Source: Prunus persica (taxonomy: Eukaryota > Streptophyta > Magnoliopsida > Rosales > Rosaceae). From it: a stretch of 64,000 bases of DNA. Positions 10,609 to 21,719 of this stretch are shown piece by piece. A program made the translations under genes and the position numbers. The notes beneath the pieces are model-generated. The model worked only from the letters and a program-made list of their open reading frames with translations. It was not told the DNA's origin and did not search any database. Within the stretch, counting starts at the first letter, position 1, and each line of letters begins with the position of its first letter. The DNA lies in the NCBI RefSeq assembly GCF_000346465.2, contig NC_034014.1, positions 11,041,582 through 11,105,581 of the forward strand, read 5' to 3'.

Positions 10609-13600
10609 TCATTCAATCCATATATCTTCACACCCATCTCGAATACTTTGACCGCCTAACTCACCCACCAGTTCATCAAATGTGTCAACATTTGGCATCC
10701 CTCTAGTAAATGGCTCACATTCAATTATCACATCACCTAAGACTTCATCACCAATAACATCATTATATTCTCTATTAGGCATTGATAACACTACCGACCA
10801 ACCACGATGCATCGGGTCGTCAACAAAAAATATTTGTTTGACTTGAGAAGCCAAAACAAATTGGTCATTCCTATGTCCAATTTTACTCAAATCTACAAGG
10901 GTAAATCCAAGTTCGTCGACTACAAGACCAGAACTATCTATCCAATCACACCTAAAGACTGGGATTGTAAACTTTTGGTAGTCAAGGTCCCAAATTTCTT
11001 GAATGACACCATAGAAACCCATATTTGAGAGAATTGGGTTTTTATCCTTGGCACTAGCAACTTGCATGGTATGTGCAAGTAAATAAACTCCACTATTTTG
11101 AGTTGTCCGCACATCATCTTGTGCCTTGATATTGAATTTAATACCTTTAATAAGATAGCTCCTATATAATGGCACTGACATGTTTGGACCAGCTGCTAGC
11201 CACCTTAAATTTTCTGATACGCCATGATTGTCTTCCTCAAGTTCACTTTGAACCTGCAAATTAATCATATCTTAATTCAATCTAACATAGAAATAAGAAG
11301 AAAATTAAAAGAGAAATATGTTATTCAACAACATATACCTTGAAGCGTAGCCATTGAATGAAAGTACTATTGTACTTATCCTGCAGCCACTTTGTTCTCT
11401 TTCTAAATTTTGGATAAGCAGTCTTGATGTGGATCATATGTTGCCTACATGACACGAAAAATTCAAGCATTACGGTCCCAAATATAGAAGATAAACATAA
11501 GAAATAATTTAAAATGGAAACTTAAAGAATAAAACTCATACGTACTCGATATAAGGTAGGACTTCCTCCGTATTCTCCAAGACATATAGATGTGCTTGAT
11601 TCAACAGGTCCTGATCAACTACGCTCACTGTGCAACCTGATAATGGCTTTGAAAGTCCCATCTTTTGGCTTGAAGGCACTCCAACTGTACTAACATCAGA
11701 TAAATGCTGAGTACAAAACTCTACCGCTTCTTCAGCTATATACCGCTCAGCAATGCAACCTTCGGGACGAGGACGATTCTGAACATACCCCTTCAGAACT
11801 TTCATATATCTTTCAAACGGATACATCCACCTAAAATATACTGGCCCACATAGACGAACTTCTCTGACAAGATGTACTACTAGATGAACCATGATATCAA
11901 AGAATGAAGGGGGAAAGTACTTCTCAAGCAAACACAGAGTAACTACTACATCTTCTTCCAACTTATCTAGCTTGGAAACATCAACAGTCTTTGCACATAT
12001 AGCATTGAAGAAGAAGCACAAACGAGTTATTGCATACCTTGCAGGCTTCTCCAAAACAGAACGAATTGCCACAGGGAGCAATTGTTGCATTAAGGTATGA
12101 CAATCATGTGATTTAAGGCCAAGAAGTCTTGAATCTTGTAAAGATACAAGATTTTTAATATTTGAAGAATAACCTTCAGGGACCTTCATACCATAGAAAG
12201 AATTGCAAACCTCTCTCTTCTCTGCTCTTGACAAATTCCAAGGCCCAGGAGGCAAACGAGTACGTCTTTCTCCATACTCGGGTTGCAAATCAGTTTTGAC
12301 CCCCATGTTCAATAAATCTAATCGAGCAGCAATCCCATCTTTATTTTTTCCAGGGATCTCCAGCAATGTACCAATGATACTATCGCAAACATTCTTCTCA
12401 ATGTGCATAACATCTAGGGCATGCCTCACAGGAAGGTATTTCCAATACTCGAGATCAAAGAATATTGATTTCTTCTTCCAACAAACTCTGTCACCATTTT
12501 CAACCATATGCAGCACTTCTTCTCCGGTTAATGGCTCGGGAGGTATGCCATATTCAGGTTTCCCATTAAAAGCTGCACGTTGCCTCCTATATGGATGATT
12601 GATTGCTAACCATTTTCTATGCCCAATGTAACAAATTTTGTGGCCATTTTTCAACCTGTGACTAGGTGTATCATCGCCGCATATTGGACAAGCTTTATAT
12701 CCTTTAACAACACAACCAGATAAGTTTCCATAGGCGGGGAAATCATTAATTGTCCACATTAATGCAGCTCTGAGTGTAAAGTATTCTCCATTATGTGCAT
12801 CATACACTCCTCTAATCCCATCCCACAAAGATTTTAAATCATCAATCAAAGGCTCCAAGTAGACGTCTATATCATTTCCGGGTTGATTAGGACCGGAAAT
12901 CAATAAGGTTAACATCATGAACTTTCATTTCATGCACAGCCATGGAGGGAGATTATATGTAACTAAGATAACCGGCCAACAACTATATCTGCTACTTAGA
13001 GAACTGTGGGGATTGAATCCATCAGATGAAAGAGCCAATCTCAAGTTTCTCGGCTCATTACCAAACTCAGGCCATTTATCATCAAGAAGTTTCCAAGACG
13101 GGGAATCCGCCGGATGAGACATCTGACCGTCAATTGATTTTCTAGCAGCATGCCAAGTCAAACTCTTAGATGTCTCATGTGATTGAAACATCCTTTTAAA
13201 CCTTGGAATTGGAGGAAAATACCACACCACCTTCGCTGGCACACCCTCTTTCAAGATTGAATCTTTGCCTTCCTTCCACCTTGAGATACCACAAGTAGGA
13301 CAATTAGTTGAATCCTCATACTCCTTCCTATACAAGATGCAATCATTGGGGCATGCGTGCATTTTCTCATAACTCAGCCCCAATGCACACAAAGTCTTTT
13401 TAGCCACATACATAGAGGTTGGTATTGTATTTCCTTCTGGAAGCAAATCGCCTTGAAGTATCAATAATTCTGTAAAACAGACATCACTCATCCCATGTTT
13501 TGCCTTCAAATTATACAACTTCACTAATGCCGATAACTTCGTGTACTTTCTACAACCAGGGTACACTGGTTGATCTCCATCCCCAATCACATTGGCAAAC

Positions 13601-13956
13601 TCATACGGATCGGAACCAAAATCACCAAAATCATTATCATCCATATCAATTTCTTCAGACACAAAACTGTACCTACTATGGTCATCATCTTCTTCAACAT
13701 TTCTACTAGCATTAGTAGTTGCTTCCCAAGGTTCTCCGTGAAATGTCCAATTCTTATAGCTTTGGTCAATTCCATTAAAGTATAAGTGATCCCTTATAAT
13801 TCCAACCCCAAACAACTTCAAATTAACACATTTAACACATGGACAACGGATATGTGTTGTAGTTAGAAGATTTTCTACAGCAAAGTTCAAAAATGCTTCC
13901 ACCCCAAATTCATATGCCTTCGATCTTCTATCCGAGTGCATCCATGACTTATCCAT
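10609..13956 (-). pseudogene. CACTA gene A: TNP2-type transposase, element 2, one nonsense change
   Basis: Three exons: 13956-11546, 11444-11339 and 11253-10609, joined by gagtac-type and aag/gtatat donors and tgtag and tgcag acceptors. This would give about 1050 residues. The start is the ATG of MDKSWM, the usual TNP2 beginning; the in-frame GTG 9 bases upstream is not needed. Domains in order: transposase-associated zinc domain (CPCVKC near residue 40), Transposase_21 core (LSSDGFNP, then CPICGDDTPSHRL), DUF4218 (HALDVMHIEKN to YIEQHM across intron 1), and DUF4216 (WIDSSGLVVDELGFTLVDLS) in exon 3. A TGA at 12925-12927 replaces the CGA of element 3 (AAACGA to AAATGA), ending the protein after about 343 residues, just past the LSSDGFNP motif. 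The rest of the frame is open, so the stop is recent. Confidence 0.9.
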
Positions 13957-14150
13957 CTCCGACACTATAACCTATTATCTATAATAAAGTGAAAATACAG
14001 GCAATGACCATCACTATAGCAGATTATACAATGATCTAATCGCAAGTAATACACAACAGAGACGACGGGTTTTAAACAAAAACAGACGTATTTGGCATAT
14101 ATAGACGACAGCTTTTCAACAGACGTCGTCTAATATAAGTAATACAAATT

Positions 14151-14210
14151 ACGGTTTATGAAAAAACCGTCGTGTATAAGTAATACAACGACGGTTTTTT
14201 CATAAACCGT
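14151..14210. repeat. Perfect 23-bp inverted repeat upstream of gene A (element 2)
   Basis: Arms at 14151-14173 and 14188-14210 are exact complements, separated by 14 bases, and carry ACGACGG/CCGTCGT motifs at their ends. The position is inside the probable leader intron of gene A, so its RNA would form a hairpin. Element 3 has the same structure at 60793-60858; two base changes there keep pairing through G-U wobble. Confidence 0.85.
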
Positions 14211-14589
14211 CGTGTAATCGTCGTCGTATGCCTAAAAAGGCGTCGTGTCTCAGTTTATTTTCAAGAACCCAAAACCCATTAAGAACACAACATATATATG
14301 AAACCAAGCAAGAAACCAACATATACATGAAACCAAGCATGAAAACAATAAATCCATTCCCAATTCAACATAACATAGGGTGATTAAAAGATCCGACAAA
14401 ATTAAATCCATTCCCAATTCAACATAACAGATAATGTAATCCATGAACCCATTAAACAGAAAATCCATGAACCCATACCTATAAGCACATTATTAACAGA
14501 TCGCAAAGCATATACCTAAAACCCTTTAACAAAACAACCTAATATCATTCAATGAATTTAAAAGGGGAAGATAGGGTTTGTACTTACAG

Positions 14590-14780
14590 GGTTGGACGAG
14601 CTCACAGATTCGACGGAGCCTGGAGAGTGCAACTTTTAATTAGAGCAGAAGTGAGAGAGCGAATGTTATGTTGCGCGAAATCTGAAAATTTTAAGGTTCA
14701 GGGTTAGAAGTATAAGAATAAGAGCCAAATATAAAAAAATTTAGGGCGCGCGAAAATTTTAAGAGCGCGCGCTCTTTAAA
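14590..14780 (-). promoter_or_regulatory. Probable leader exon and promoter region of gene A (element 2)
   Basis: On the minus strand a donor (ccaaccct/gtaagtac, about 14588) fits a 5' untranslated exon, spliced to an acceptor (ggttatag) just before the MDKSWM start. Upstream lie two GCGCGAAA octamers (14673-14680 and 14748-14755), which match the plant E2F consensus TTTCGCGC, and a 16-bp perfect palindrome AAGAGCGCGCGCTCTT (14761-14776). Element 3 keeps all of these (about 61317-61425). No clear TATA box was chosen. Confidence 0.4.
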
Positions 14781-14883
14781 ACGTCGAAAGAAAAACCATG
14801 GCGAAAGTTCTACAAGAACCGACGTAAATGTAATATTCCACGACGAAAACACTGAACGTAACGCCGTTTCTTTTGACGCTTCA

Positions 14884-15652
14884 TTTTTCGGATTAATTTT
14901 AAATTTATTTTGAATATTTTGATATAAAGACGACTGAAAAACCACGTCGAAGTTAAGAAATTGAAAACGTTGTAAATTATAATAGACGACTTACATATTA
15001 AAATGACGTCGTTTAAAGTGGAAACCATGTCGGATATTTTACTGCACGACGTAACATATGTATTCCACGACTCAACCACCGTCGTTAACAATTAATACCC
15101 TAAACCCTTAAAACTAAATTATATAATTTTAAAAATTAAGTTTATAAAAGGGTTTATTTATTTACAGCCTAATATATACCCTAGACTACCCAAAAATTAT
15201 ACTTTAAAAATAAACCCCAATAAATAACAACCCTAATCTCTAAACCCTAGACTCTAAACCCTAAACCATAAAACTAGAAGTGATTTTATGACTCATCAAA
15301 ACAATTTTGTTTTGGATGGTCATTTTAAATTTTTGTTATTCAAAATGAATTTTTTCAAGGTTTAGGGGAAGAAAATATATCAATGACTTCATAGGAGTTG
15401 ACTTTGCATTTTTCTGATTTATTTTAAATTTATTTTGAATATTTTGATATAAAAATAATAAAATATTCTTATAACAACAACAAACCACGTCGGTGTTAAT
15501 AAATTGTAGACGTTGTAAATTGTAATAGACGACTAAGTTGTTAAAATGACGTCGTTTAAATGAGAAACCATGGCGGATATTTAACTATCCAACGTAAAAT
15601 ATATATTCCACGACTTAACCGCTGTTGTTACAAAGTACTACCCTGAACCCTT
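14884..15652. repeat. Spacer between genes A and B with a direct duplication
   Basis: No coding signal. About 220 bp beginning TTTTGAATATTTTGATATAAA and ending CCCTAAACCCTTA or CCCTGAACCCTTA occurs near 14884-15110 and again near 15424-15652. The copies have diverged. Between them are degenerate telomere-like AAACCCTA words (about 15226-15270). CGACG/CGTCG motifs run through both copies. Element 3 repeats the arrangement. Confidence 0.7.
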
Positions 15653-15954
15653 AAGAAATTGAAGACGTTGTAAACCATAAACGACTCAATTGTTCAAAGA
15701 ACGTCGTCTAAATATTCTTTTACGTCGGATTTGTTTAAAACGAAACAACAAAAAACGACGGCTTTTGACTTTATTACGTCGTTGGAAATGTATTACACGC
15801 CGTTTACGCAATTTGTATGTTTGTTTTTTTTTTTAATTTAAGAAAACCTCAACAAATTTTTACATTATATATTATAGACAAAATTTGTACATTATACATA
15901 AATATCAAGTGTTCAGTAATTCCCCTATTCCAGGTGAAGGCAAACAAACTCTGC

Positions 15955-18900
15955 TCATTCATTCCGGACTTCATCAATTGCTTCTTGAGGGTATGGCACT
16001 TCCTGTTTTCCCTTGGCATACTGCAAAAACAATGACTATTAGGGTTTATAAATAAAAAGAAATTAAATCACAGACGACGATATTTTTCATAACCGACGTA
16101 CTATATCTATTCAACGACGGTAATTTTACATGACTGTCGTTGATAATACATAAAACGACGTAAAATGTATGATGGTAATTTCTTCTTACCTTCTTCTCAA
16201 ACCCCAAGGAAGGATCCATGATGATGTCCCTCATGAAGCGCATCACATAATACCCGCATTCGACACTACTGGGTTTCTTTGGTGTGCCTGACAGAGTTTT
16301 CCAAATGACTGCCTTACGGCCTGGTCTAGCTATGTGAGAATTATAAATTTTTATAGCACTGTTCCCAATGTTTTTGGCCTCTTCATCGACCACACGATTT
16401 CCTGGCAGAGAATCCAGAAAATAGACGGTTTCTCTCTTTGCTCTTACAATCAGCAAGATCCAATGACGGCTGCACAAAATTAATATAAAAACGACGGTTA
16501 TTTACAAAAACGACGTATTATAATATTTCACACGACGAAATAAAGAAGCAATCGACGACATTATACATTTATCACGACGATAAATAACTACCGACGTGGT
16601 TAGTAGTTTCAAACGACTCAATAAAATAAAACACCGACGTGGTTAGTTTATACGCTGTCATTTATTGAAAATCATAAAAACAAAATACTGTTAAGGAGAC
16701 TAACCCTGGATTGTAAGGCATCAGGAAAATCTGTTCACCGTCAGTCCTCTGAAGTCGAGCTGCCAGTAGGCGTGATCTGTCAGCTATTGTGCCAGAGCTG
16801 GCATAACTGTAGCAGGGTCGATAAAGCCAACCATGGAGCACATATTTGCTCGTTTCAAAACATCGTGTAAGTACCTAGATATATAAAATAATATAAACAA
16901 GTCAGCACAAAAAAACACACGACGGTTATGTATAACAAAACGACGTATTAAAAAATTTCACACGATGTACTGAAATAGACAACGACGTTATAATATATTT
17001 ATCACGACGGTACATACTAACGACGTGGTTAGTTTGTTAAGACGACGCAATAAATAAACCAACGACGTATTATTTTAGAATGACAAACCTCATATATACA
17101 AAAAAACACACGACGGTTATGTATAACAAAACGACGTATTATAAAATTTCACACGACGTACTGAAATAGACAACGACGTTATAATATATTTATCACGACG
17201 GTACATACTAACGACGTGGTTAGTTTGTTAAGACGACGCAATAAATAAACCAACGACGTATTATTTTAGAATGACAAACCTTATATATACAGCAATGACG
17301 GTGGCTCCTATTTCTTCCATGCCTGCAAATTGTGTAATATCTTCAGGCAGGAGGAAGGTATCGCGCTCTAGACCAAACACCTCCTTATCAATTGTAAAGT
17401 GCAGGGTCCTATCCTGAGGCACGAGTGTCGTTTCCACATAACGACAAAGGGATTTTAAAGAAGATGGCGCCTCCATATTTGAATAATTAACACCTTGAAT
17501 AACCTGTTTAAAGAAATAAAAAAAATGACGTGGTAAATCAATAAAAACGACGGTTTAAGGAATACAACATCGTCTGAAAAGAATTTAAACGACGATGAAG
17601 AAACCGTCGTGGTGAATAATTTATTACGTCTTAGAAAAACATTCCGCTGTCTAAGTTATAAACAAACGACGGTTTAAAGAAAAATATCGACGTCTGGAAT
17701 TTTGAAAAACAAATAAAAAAGGCAAAGTTATGTGAACATACCTGGTCGTCATCTTCTTTCTCCTTTTCATCTTGTTTTTCTTCTCTCTTCTCTTCATCTA
17801 TTACGGCGGGAATGACTAACTCCGTCGTCTAAAAACCACAAAGTTTTAAAAATAACGACGTTTAATGGCGTGTAAAACAAGTAAACTAAATACGACGTGG
17901 TATTGAAATACAAACGACGATTTATTTTTAAAATCGTCGTGGTATGTATTTCAAACGACGGTTTTATTAATAATAACGACGTCTAATGGTTTTTAAAAAA
18001 ACAGAGAATTCAAAGTTCAGATATGTTACCTTTTCTTCCTGATGTTTCCCATTTTTGGCAGTATCATCCTCAAAATGCTGGGATCTCACATCACCTCAAG
18101 AGCAGCTTGCTTTGTCAGACATTGGATTTTTGGGACTTTGGCTAATTCTGGGTTTAAGCATGCTTGGATCAAAATTGGGAATTAATTGGGAAAGCTGACT
18201 CAGGAAATGCTCCCTCTCAGCCTCTACCAATTGTTTCGTTCTAGCCTCCATCCTTAAAGCCTCTTCCCTTGCCTTAGCCTCCATCTTTTTAGTCTCTTCT
18301 TGGAGGAGAACTCTTAAACTGTCCTTCAAACGGTCGTCAAAGCTCACTCTCTGTGGTTTGGGTAAATTGAAATATTGCCTTGGTGAGATCTCAGCACCTA
18401 CTCCTCTCACTCTGCCTGGATGCTCGGGGCCCAAAGCCATGGTCAGCACATCATTGCTGCCAGAAACAGTGACTTTGCCTTCCGAGACTTGTTTTTGCAA
18501 TTCATCCTAAAACAAAGATATATAAAAAAGTAAGAACAAAAACACACGACGGTTATTTATATACAAACGACGTATTATATAATTTCACACGACGCAATAA
18601 CATATAAATCGACGTTATTATAATTTATCACGACGGTAGTTATACCAACGTGGTTAGTTTTTAAAACGACGAAATGAATGAACCACCGACGTCTTATGCT
18701 TTATTTACAGATAACAGAGGGATGATTCAATATTCACACCTTTAACGACCTTGTTTAAAACATTTCGACGTAGTAATTCAATACAAACGACGCGAAAATG
18801 AACCACCGACATCTTATGCTATAATTACAGAAAACAGAGTAGTGATTCCTATTTAGACCTTTAACGACGTTGTTTAAAAAATTTCGACGTGGTAATATAA

Positions 18901-19809
18901 TTCACACGACGCAAAATATAACATAAGACGTAATAAGAATTATTCACAGTTTAATAAAAATTTAAAACAGAGTGAGTAGGCTTACAATTAATTTTGCTTT
19001 CTCTGCCACCTTTGGATCCGGGATGTTACCATGTTTGTCCTGTCTAGCTCTCTTCCATAAGGTAGATGGATCAATTTCTACCTCAGGCATGGTTTCCTCC
19101 AATTGATCCTCCAAACCAGTATATCCTTTTCGAGACAATCGATGATTGTACTCAAGTTTCTCCCTAATCTGTGCATGTTGAGAATGCACAGACTCAAAAT
19201 CTTTGGATAACCTTGAAGCTACAAAGGCATCCCATTGTGCTTTCTCTATGAATTTATATGTTTCAGGGGGTTGGCTTAATCTCTCCCTGTCATTGGTGTA
19301 TGGAAGGATATAATGCCTCGTTAGTGTAGACTTGAAATCCTTCCATTTCTTGGCAGCAGAAGCTAACACAGAGCTCTTGCCCCCTTGACCTACCACAAAA
19401 GCAATGTCAACTGCTTCCCAAATCTGCTCCTTTATATCCTTGGGGATTTGAGCCCATTTCATGTCCACAAGTGGAACTCTGGAGCGTGCCAACACACCAA
19501 TGTAGGACTGCATCTCACTATGTGCTTGGCCAATTCCTTTCCCCCTTTTATTGTACTCAACAATTGGCCTCAGTTTCTAAAGTTTTCTCTTCACAACACG
19601 AGGCATTGTGCTCATACCTCGACCAGACTTTGAATCATCAGAGATTGTTGTCGTGCTGGTTGGTTCTGTCTCAGCAGATGATGAAGCAAACTTCATCTTC
19701 TTCGAAGGCTTCACTTGAGGAGGTACCATTCCAAGCTCCTTATCTCCATTTTTCTTGGAGCCAGAATCCTTACTTTGGTCTTGGTGAGAAACTATTTTTA
19801 CAGACAAAA
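15955..19809 (-). pseudogene. CACTA gene B (Transposase_24 + Ulp1 protease), element 2, several lesions
   Basis: Inferred exons on the minus strand: 19809-18986, 18506-18030, 17797-17742, 17503-17280, 16874-16705, 16469-16190, 16020-15955. Domain order is as in element 1: a Ser/Lys-rich N-terminus, Transposase_24 (KWKDFKSTLTRHYI), a charged helix, an acidic stretch, a linker, and a C48 protease with His (SRHWILLI), Asp (YFLDSLP) and Cys (VECGYYVMRF). Damage seen by comparison with the other copies: the start ATG is ATA (19795-19793); CAG became TAG at 19579-19577; GGA became TGA at 18098-18096; one base is lost in exon 16874-16705 (170 against 171 bp); the last exon ends about 10 codons early; and the Gln 8 residues before the catalytic Cys is Lys. 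The frame also does not close cleanly through the small acidic exon. Clearly a pseudogene. Confidence 0.82.
16909..17287. repeat. Tandem duplication across an intron/exon edge in gene B (element 2)
   Basis: About 185 bp of intron, starting AAAAAAACACACGACGG and ending with the splice donor and the last bases of the upstream exon (ATATGAG/GTTTGTC on the minus strand), occurs twice head to tail. The second donor copy is therefore an exon-edge duplicate inside the intron. Element 3 has three copies, the middle one shortened (63551-64000). Confidence 0.85.
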
Positions 19810-20102
19810 CTGCAAGTGAAAATATTTCAGGAAAAGATTAAGAACACAAACGACGGATATTAATAAAATACGACGTATGATATGATTTTAAACGACGCAA
19901 TGAAATAATCTCAGACGTAATAAATGTTTAAAACCAAGGTAATTAAACAACGACGAAATAATTAACTATAAACGACGTGATAATTAACTATAAACGACGA
20001 AATATTTATATAACGTCGTGGTATTGATGTTCACACGACGTCAGTAGTAATATACCGTCGTCTATATAAGGATCCAAAACCCTTCTTTCTTTCTCTGTGA
20101 AT

Positions 20103-20372
20103 GTTTGATTGCAGATTTGATTTTTCTGAACCATGGTTTTTGTTTTCTAATTTGATAAAATACAAGGCCAAGAAAGAAAGTTTTGGAATCTTATATAGAC
20201 GACGGTATTTTAATATGACGTCGTGGTATTAACATTCACACGACGTAAAACAATAAGATACTGTCGTCTATATTAGATACCAACCCTACTTTCTTTTTCT
20301 TTATATTTTATCAAATTAGGGAAAAACAAAAACCATTGTTCAGAGAAATCAAACCTGCAATTAAACAAGCAA
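20103..20372. repeat. Imperfect inverted repeat in the leader intron of gene B (element 2 only)
   Basis: About 80 bp at 20103-20182 (GTTTGATTGCAGATTTGATT onwards) are repeated in reverse complement at about 20288-20372 (ending AAACCTGCAATTAAAC). The spacer is about 105 bp. Element 1 has only the second arm (about 3484-3568). A transcript would fold into a long hairpin. Confidence 0.8.
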
Positions 20373-20669
20373 ATAAAAAAAAGACTATAATTTTAAAAAC
20401 AACTTTGTCAATTTTCAGACGACGCTAGAACGACTGACGAACCGTCGTGGTCTACATATTTAACCACGTAAATAAGAAGCTACCGTCGTCTTATTTAGTT
20501 GAGGTAGTTGTCTTCAAAGTTGGAAACTTTCCCTCTTTGTCTGTATATTTTATCGAACTTGGAAAGAAGTAAAATGATTTTGGCCAGAAAAAAGGTAAAA
20601 AGATTTTTCAAACAAAAAACGTATGAGCATGCAAAACAGCAACCAAAATAGTGAAAATGAAAGCTTACC

Positions 20670-20840
20670 TTTTGCGTGCAATGAAAGCAAGAGGAAGATT
20701 ATGTTTAAGTTCAGAGACGACGAAGAAGACGAGAGGAAGACGATGAGATACTCTGACAGTGCTCTGACAAGGAAAAAAGTCTAAAAGTTTTCTCTGGGAG
20801 ATTGAAAATTTTAATCGGGTTTGGAAACAGCGCATGTGTA
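20670..20840 (-). other. Probable 5' leader exon of gene B, element 2
   Basis: This is the counterpart of 3839-4010 in element 1, with the same donor (cgcaaaag/gtaagc on the minus strand) and no CGACG motifs. The open frame seen in element 1 is changed here, which favours an untranslated role. Confidence 0.35.
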
Positions 20841-21269
20841 TGTCAGGTAGACGAAAAGTTGCTTACATATAAAACCATTTCAAAAAAATAATACGGCGGT
20901 TACATATAACTACGACGTATAAATTACAAAATACGACGGTACATTTAACTTCGGACGTGGTAAATAAATACGACAGTAGTGTTGTAGGTACCGTCGTAGT
21001 AAACTCAAAAATTAAAGTACATAAGTAATAACTCGCGTCATGGTAGATTATTTAACACGTCGTTTTTATTAATGTACCGACGTGGATTTCTGTAATATAC
21101 GTCGGTCATACCGACGTTGATTTTACAATTTAAACGGCGATTTTTTTGTAAGGACCGCCGTTGGTTTTAAAAATTTATTCTATAAATTTGTCGCTTTCAT
21201 TCATTTTCGGTTTACTTTTAGGGTTCCAAGAGTTCTTCCTCTCTCAGTCTCTCACGTCTCAAAGACAAT

Positions 21270-21657
21270 AATTTGGATGTCTTTCTCAAAGAGAAATTGA
21301 GCTTACTCGCATCAAATATATGTCCACAAGAAGAAGCTTGTCAACTAGCCTTCTCACTTCCTTGATCAAGCCTGATAGGACACTTAGTGCTTCTGAATAC
21401 TCCTTGCTTTCCATCAAAAGAGATGCAAGCCTGGCCTCCACTCGCTGTCGAAGGAAAGTTGGCTTCTCAGGGAAATCTGCTTGATTTTCTTGGCTAAGAA
21501 GATCCGTCAGATTTGTGATAGCCTCTTCCTTTATCCGTAGAGCTTCAGAAGAAGAAGATGGGTTTCAAGAATGCGATAAAGAATAGAAATGGCTTCAGAT
21601 GGCCTCTAAAGCATGAGCAATCGAATCAGTAGTTGCTGGGAGATATGATGAAGACAT
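21270..21657 (-). pseudogene. RPN6: Captured RPN6 (26S proteasome subunit, PSMD11) fragment in element 2
   Basis: The minus-strand ATG at 21657 starts MSSSYLPATTDSIAHALEA. After a short degenerate stretch with two stops, the same frame continues NPSSSSEALRIKEEAIT, NLTDLLSQENQA, then PEKPTFLRQRVEARLASLL, MESKEYSEALSVLSGLIKEV and RRLVDKLLLVDIYL. These match the N-terminal part of plant RPN6 in order, with the middle (between QENQA and the EKRTFLRQRVEARL block) deleted. A ctgcag acceptor-like site and apparent RPN6 leader precede the ATG. Most of the frame is still open here, unlike the copy in element 1. It lies on the same strand as gene B, between that gene and the element's 5' end, so it could be part of a chimeric transcript. 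It lacks CGACG motifs. Confidence 0.9.
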
Positions 21658-21719
21658 TGGCAATGCTTTGAACTATACAAGTCCTGCAGAAAGATAAAGG
21701 ACCAAACTGTTAAAAAACT

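Noticed and set aside
15226..15275. Telomere-like AAACCCTA words (also near 61880)
   Set aside because: Only a few degenerate copies inside a transposon spacer; not a telomere or a true interstitial array.
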